DNA from: Cristatella mucedo
Lineage: Eukaryota; Bryozoa; Phylactolaemata; Cristatellidae
Reading direction: 5' to 3'
DNA: 64,000 nucleotides
Assembly: GCA_009760855.2 (NCBI GenBank)
Contig: WPIO01000003.1
Coordinates: 2,538,001-2,602,000 of the forward strand
The notes beneath the pieces were generated by a model that saw only the letters and a list, made by a program, of their open reading frames with translations, was not told the DNA's origin and made no database searches. Made by a program: the position numbers and the translations under genes. Each line of letters begins with the position of its first letter. Position 1 is the stretch's first letter. Of this stretch, positions 1 through 64,000 are shown one piece after another.

Positions 1-610
1 GGGGATGTTCTGAGGCAAGTCGTGAGGGAGTTGGAGGCTTTTGGAGCATACGAGCTAAATGCACAGTCTCCAAAGGATTTGAGGTTTGTACGAGCTATAG
101 GTAAACTTTTGAATTCTGAAAAGCAGGTGGTGCGATGCTTGGCCTGGTGGGGGAGTTGATCTGATAGATAGGCTGGTGCCAAAGCATGAAGTGACCTAGA
201 AGTGAGCAACAATACCTTGAAGACGATCTGTTGCTTGACAGGTAGCCAGTGCTGGTCGGCGAGAAGTGGTGTGATGTGGTCACTGTGATGCTCACGACAG
301 ATAAGCCTAGCTGCGGAGTTTTTCACCAGCTGTAATCGCCTGATTGCACATGCCGGTAGGCCAGCAAACAGTGAGTTAGCGAAGTCATGACGGGATGTCG
401 CAAATGCATAGACCAACTTAGACGTGGTATCGTTATCTAAACAAGCCCGAATTTTAGTAAAGTTATGTAGCTGAAAGTAGGCAGACTTGACTGTGGAGCT
501 GATGTGGTCGTCTAACGAGAGGTCACTTTGGAACATGACACCTAGATTTGATTCAACAGGAGATACGCTGGCAGAGCCAATTTTGAGCATCAGCCTTTTC
601 AATTTGAAAT
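1..610 (-). mobile_element. LINE family 1 fragment, antisense, truncated by window edge
   Basis: The complement matches the C-terminal reverse transcriptase region of the better copy at 40352-41279, including the stretches around YAPxAWNSLP and LHWLPV. It runs from the window edge to about 75 bp upstream of the first cadherin exon. It has no intact reading frame and is a dead, 5'-truncated copy sitting in an intron. Confidence 0.8.
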
Positions 611-684
611 GGCTTGAAAAAAGTTAAAACAAGCCGTAATATGCTAGTTTGCATTGTTGCTGGACAAGGCAATGTCTGTTCTAG

Positions 685-60542
<59,858 letters not shown>

Positions 60543-60920
60543 GTGAGTACTGAATGGCTGGGTGCCTGTTGCTCTGGGTTGTGGTGGGGTGGGCTAATGT
60601 CTATGCATTCTTTCCTCACTATTTGCTATTTAGTCGTGTATACACACAGTCTATAAGGCACAAAAAATTCCTTGGATTTTCACGAAACTGGTCGAAAAAG
60701 GCCCTTTTGGTATGCAAGTAGCAGCAAATGAATGCATGCTTAACTAAAACTGAAAAGAACAGGAAAAGGGAAAATAAGGTGCGCTTTGTAAGTACATCTT
60801 ACCCTAAAACTACCTAAGTTGATTACTTTGTCCACTAGCTAGTAAGTCTGTCGCAGGCTTTACTTTGAGTCATTGATGCGAAATTCATTATACAAAGGTA
60901 CTGCAATAAATAATAAATCC

Positions 60921-61087
60921 TAGCTGATTTAACAGCCTCTTTTTGTATAGCGACAGAAGAGCCTTTACGGCTATTACCACAGCTTGCAGTGGCAATACAG
61001 GATCGCCCACCGCAGGAATCGAACCCACAACCTCGGGACCAAGGTCGTGAAAGCAACCGCCTTACCTAGTGTGCCATCACGGCTCAC
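60921..61087 (-). mobile_element. SINE-B, antisense
   Basis: On the complement: GATGGCACACTAGGTAAGG, TTGTGGGTTCGATTCCTGCG (perfect box B GGTTCGATTCC), GTGGGCGATCCTGTATTGCC and the tail TCGCTATACAAAAAGAGGCTG then TTAAATCAGC. One of the two best-preserved copies. Confidence 0.88.
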
Positions 61088-61620
61088 CGCAATGACGAGT
61101 ATCAAAAAAAGAGGAAATACTTTGCTACTTTGCATGTGCGGCTGCAACATGCTCTCTCATAATTGAATTGGACATTCAAATGCTAGAACCTCTCAACAAT
61201 GAGAACTTAAAAGTGACGACTCGTGCTTCTCTGCTTCTGCTTGGATCAGCCAAGTTGGAATATTGGGAAGTTGTCTGAGTGACCCCGACCGACCGGAAGT
61301 CGCGTTGCACCTGCCTTTGGTAATCGATGATGGAAAGGCATTAATAAAATCGGCCCGTGATTCTGTTCGGGCCATACAGTATCATAAATATAAATCTAAA
61401 TACATTCCATATCTTCCCCATATATGCAACTCAATGCCGATTCACTCCTAACAAATACATTTCATAAATTTATATTTACGTTAATTTAATAAGAATAAAA
61501 CATTATAATTGTGAGACACTTTCCTCACTTACAGATATTTTCATTTTACCTAAGAACTCTAAGAGTGGCATAGTGCGGTGCAGGCTCACTTGCTAGGTCA
61601 GCAGACACTCAGGCCTGCTA

Positions 61621-61650
61621 TATAATAATAATAATAATAATAATAATAGT
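61621..61650. repeat. (ATA)n at LINE 3' end
   Basis: About ten ATA/TAA units forming the antisense tail of the adjacent LINE. Confidence 0.95.
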
Positions 61651-64000
61651 AATAGCAATGATACATTTGTAAATTTACATTTAGATACATTTGCATAAGA
61701 AATTTCATAGAATTTTAAAATCTTCCAAGGTACTTTACATAAGCTGTAAAGGAAGCATGATCAAATGGCTAGTGGTACCATGCACGGTATCAACAAGCAT
61801 AACATAGTTAAAATGACATGCACTGTGTCGATATGTATAAAATAAAACTAGTGGTAGCATACTCATTGTCAGCATGCATAAGCAAACAATGGACGGTAAA
61901 TCACCAAGACCCACTAAATGCTGTAATAAACATGTGTGGTTTAGCCTCTTTCTAAATTTCGTAAAGTCAGTTGGTGTTGTGATGTCAGGTGGAAGCAAGT
62001 TCTTGGCTTTGGGAGCAAACGAACTTAAGCACGGTCTTCAAAGGATTTAAGGTTTGTAGACTTAGTTTTACGAGGTGTGGCTTGACAGGTTGAGTCAGAA
62101 AAGCCGGTGGTGCGGTGCCTAGCCTTGTGAAGGGACTATTCCTGATAGGTAGGCTGGAACCAGAGCATAAAGGGACCCAACAGCGAGTGACAGCACCTTC
62201 AGGTCGATATGCTTCTTGATTAGGAGTTATTGTAGTTCGGCGAGAAGCAGCCTGGCAACTGATGCATAACAGAAAAGCCTAATTGCAGAGCTTTGCATCA
62301 AGTGTAGGCACCAGATTCCACAGGCCGGTCGACCTGCAAGTAGTAAGTTAAAGAAGTTGAGATGGGGATGTTACAAATGCAGGAACAGATTTGTATTTAG
62401 CATCAATGTCTTAGCAAGCCCAAATTTTAGCAATATTATGTAGCTTTAAGTATGCAGAACAGTAGAGCTGATGTGGTCGTCTAGTAAAAGGTCGCATTGC
62501 CACACCTAGATTTTGTGCTGATGCAACAGGAGATATGCTGGAATAGCCGTTTTTTTAGTAAAGCTTTGCAATTCCTGAGCCATGCCATTTTTTATTTTCC
62601 ATAATTAATAAGTTGGTTTTATCATAATTGCAGCAAGAGAGTTGAGAGAACTCCACGTTCTGAAGGGGTGTAAGAGATCTAAGCAAAGGTACCACTGAGT
62701 GTCATCTGCAAAGAAATGAAACCCTAGATTGCGGATGGCAATCACATCGGCAAAAGAGAGCATAGAGACCGTAAAAAGAAGCAGAACAAGCACGGACGCC
62801 TGAGTTATCTCATACTTCTGTGGTTCATAGGATGATCTTTGTCTGATTACATCAATAATCTGGAGTCTTCCTCTGAGATAGGACCTACACTATCGGTGCA
62901 GCACTAGTCATGCCCACATGAGATGAGAGGCGCTCGAGAAGAACTAGGCGATCAATAAACTCAAATGCTGCCAACAAAGTAAGCAGAGAGACGTTACCTA
63001 AGTCTGCACTCCTGATATTGTCGTTATGCATGTGAAGCAATACTGACTGTGAGGAGAGATTGGCTCTAAAACCAGACTGAAATTTGCTAGCTAGGTTTAA
63101 ATTTCAATGTAAGAGTTCCGCTAGTCAGCCACAGGTCGTTTCAGTCTCATTGACAGGAAAGGAATAGGGAGACATGGCAAAAGTGTGTTAAGTTCTTTTG
63201 GTCTAGTGCTGCTTTCTCAAATAGTGGCCTAACTAAAGCCTGTACGGGTGCGATGACATGAATTAGAGCTAAGGACATATTCACTGTATTAGTAATGCAT
63301 GTCAGCAGTAGATCGATGTGTCGTAGAAGGAAGACAGAAGGAATAGGGTCTAGAGGACTTGTAGTCTTATTTGACTTGGAGATAAATTACAAGATGGGGT
63401 CACTCGTGGCTTCCTTGTATGTAGACATTGAGATTGTGCACGGAATTCAGAGAGGATTGCAGTGAGTTTTTTTATTAAGGGACATGTGCACAGAGGGGAT
63501 GCTACTACCTTAGGGGCAAACTCTCCGATCTTATCTATCTTACTGAGAAAGAGGCCATGGAAGCGATCTGCTAGATCGCCAGAAGGATCACTAAGTAAGG
63601 AGCTACTGGGAGTGGCTAAAGAAAAAGTTGATAGTAGACACAGCATTTTTGGATTATGCATCTGTGATACAACATGTTTTTATAGAAGGTAGACTTGGCC
63701 TTTTCGAGGATCGATTGGTATGATCTGTAGCAGTCTTTGCATGCCTGCGATGAACATTCAGTCCTGAACTTTTTTATGTGCTTTCTCGAGCTTGTGCTTA
63801 GTAGGCCTAGCTAGTATAATGTCTTTGGTAAATCACAGACTGTCGGGGCGGGGCGATGGCGCATAATGCTTCTGGGCATTGTATGAGGTGCAAACTCGGC
63901 AGTAATGTCAGCTAGTGTCGTATTGTCTCATCGTGCAAATAATGACAGGTCTGAAGGGGTATTGAACAGTGGAAGCAAAAGACATTTTCGTGTGGATAGC
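61621..64000 (-). mobile_element. LINE family 1, long antisense copy running off the window
   Basis: From the 3' tail at 61621 the complement runs through the family 3' region, RT C-terminus and an FFADDTQWYL catalytic box near 62700. Further upstream LINE sequence follows, including DRFHGLFLSKIDKIGEFAP near 63520-63590, the type of segment lying between the endonuclease and RT domains in CR1/L2-type LINEs. At least 2.4 kb are present, the longest copy here, but frameshifts and stops break every frame. Confidence 0.8.

Larger units (their letters stand above)
60543..64000 (+). other. Intron 42 (to window end)
   Basis: It contains SINE-B (60921-61087), an ATA microsatellite and a long antisense LINE family 1 copy (61621-64000). 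60550-60900 and 61100-61600 hold no recognised feature. An A-type exon would be expected next and is not found here. Confidence 0.65.

Overview
The window is animal nuclear DNA. It has GT-AG introns, in-frame exons scattered over about 60 kb, non-LTR retrotransposon remnants, tRNA-derived SINEs, LTR-type insertions and long dinucleotide microsatellites. I cannot fix the phylum from sequence alone. Giant multi-repeat cadherins with this degree of divergence are known from sponges, cnidarians and other invertebrates, and a sponge or another early-branching or marine invertebrate fits best.

One gene accounts for essentially all believable coding sequence. On the + strand, 42 exons between 685 and 60542 join without a single frame conflict into 8,172 nt (2,724 codons). 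The product is an uninterrupted run of about 25 extracellular cadherin (EC) repeats. Neither end of the gene is present: there is no start codon context or signal peptide on the left, and no EGF, LamG, membrane or cytoplasmic segment on the right. Most repeats are built from two alternating exon types. Type A ends one EC (V.V.A.DGG.PPL.S), carries the linker (V.V.RN.FAPVF) and begins the next EC up to A.D.D. Type B carries the EC centre (PPNN..Y.I ... F.ID..TG.I.V). From 12746 rightwards every exon ends, and every later exon starts, in phase 0; to the left phases are mixed. Several exons fuse A and B units, chiefly 9381-10162 and 55605-56075. Only one linker (exon 3652-3780) keeps the canonical DxND..P calcium motif; most others read RN..xP, HN..xP or are unrelated.

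The introns are filled with mobile DNA. LINE family 1 is a CR1/L2-like element with an ATT-repeat tail and a 3' hairpin. LINE family 2 has an ACATT-repeat tail. A more decayed family 3 is present twice. SINE-A shares the family-1 3' hairpin, and SINE-B has a clear tRNA box B. A 1,317-bp solo LTR (34173-35489) has a 4-bp target duplication, and two further LTR-like insertions are less certain. Families 1 and 2 are inserted into one another. The largest introns (27586-31978, 32192-38267, 38795-43197, 46438-51057, 56076-59944) owe part of their size to these insertions.

Layout: 1-610 antisense LINE; 685-10591 irregular cadherin exons; 12746-25472 regular A/B exons with modest introns; 27457-38794 sparse exons with the heaviest repeat load; 43198-46437 a compact exon cluster; 51058-60542 the last exons; 61621-64000 a long antisense LINE that runs off the window.
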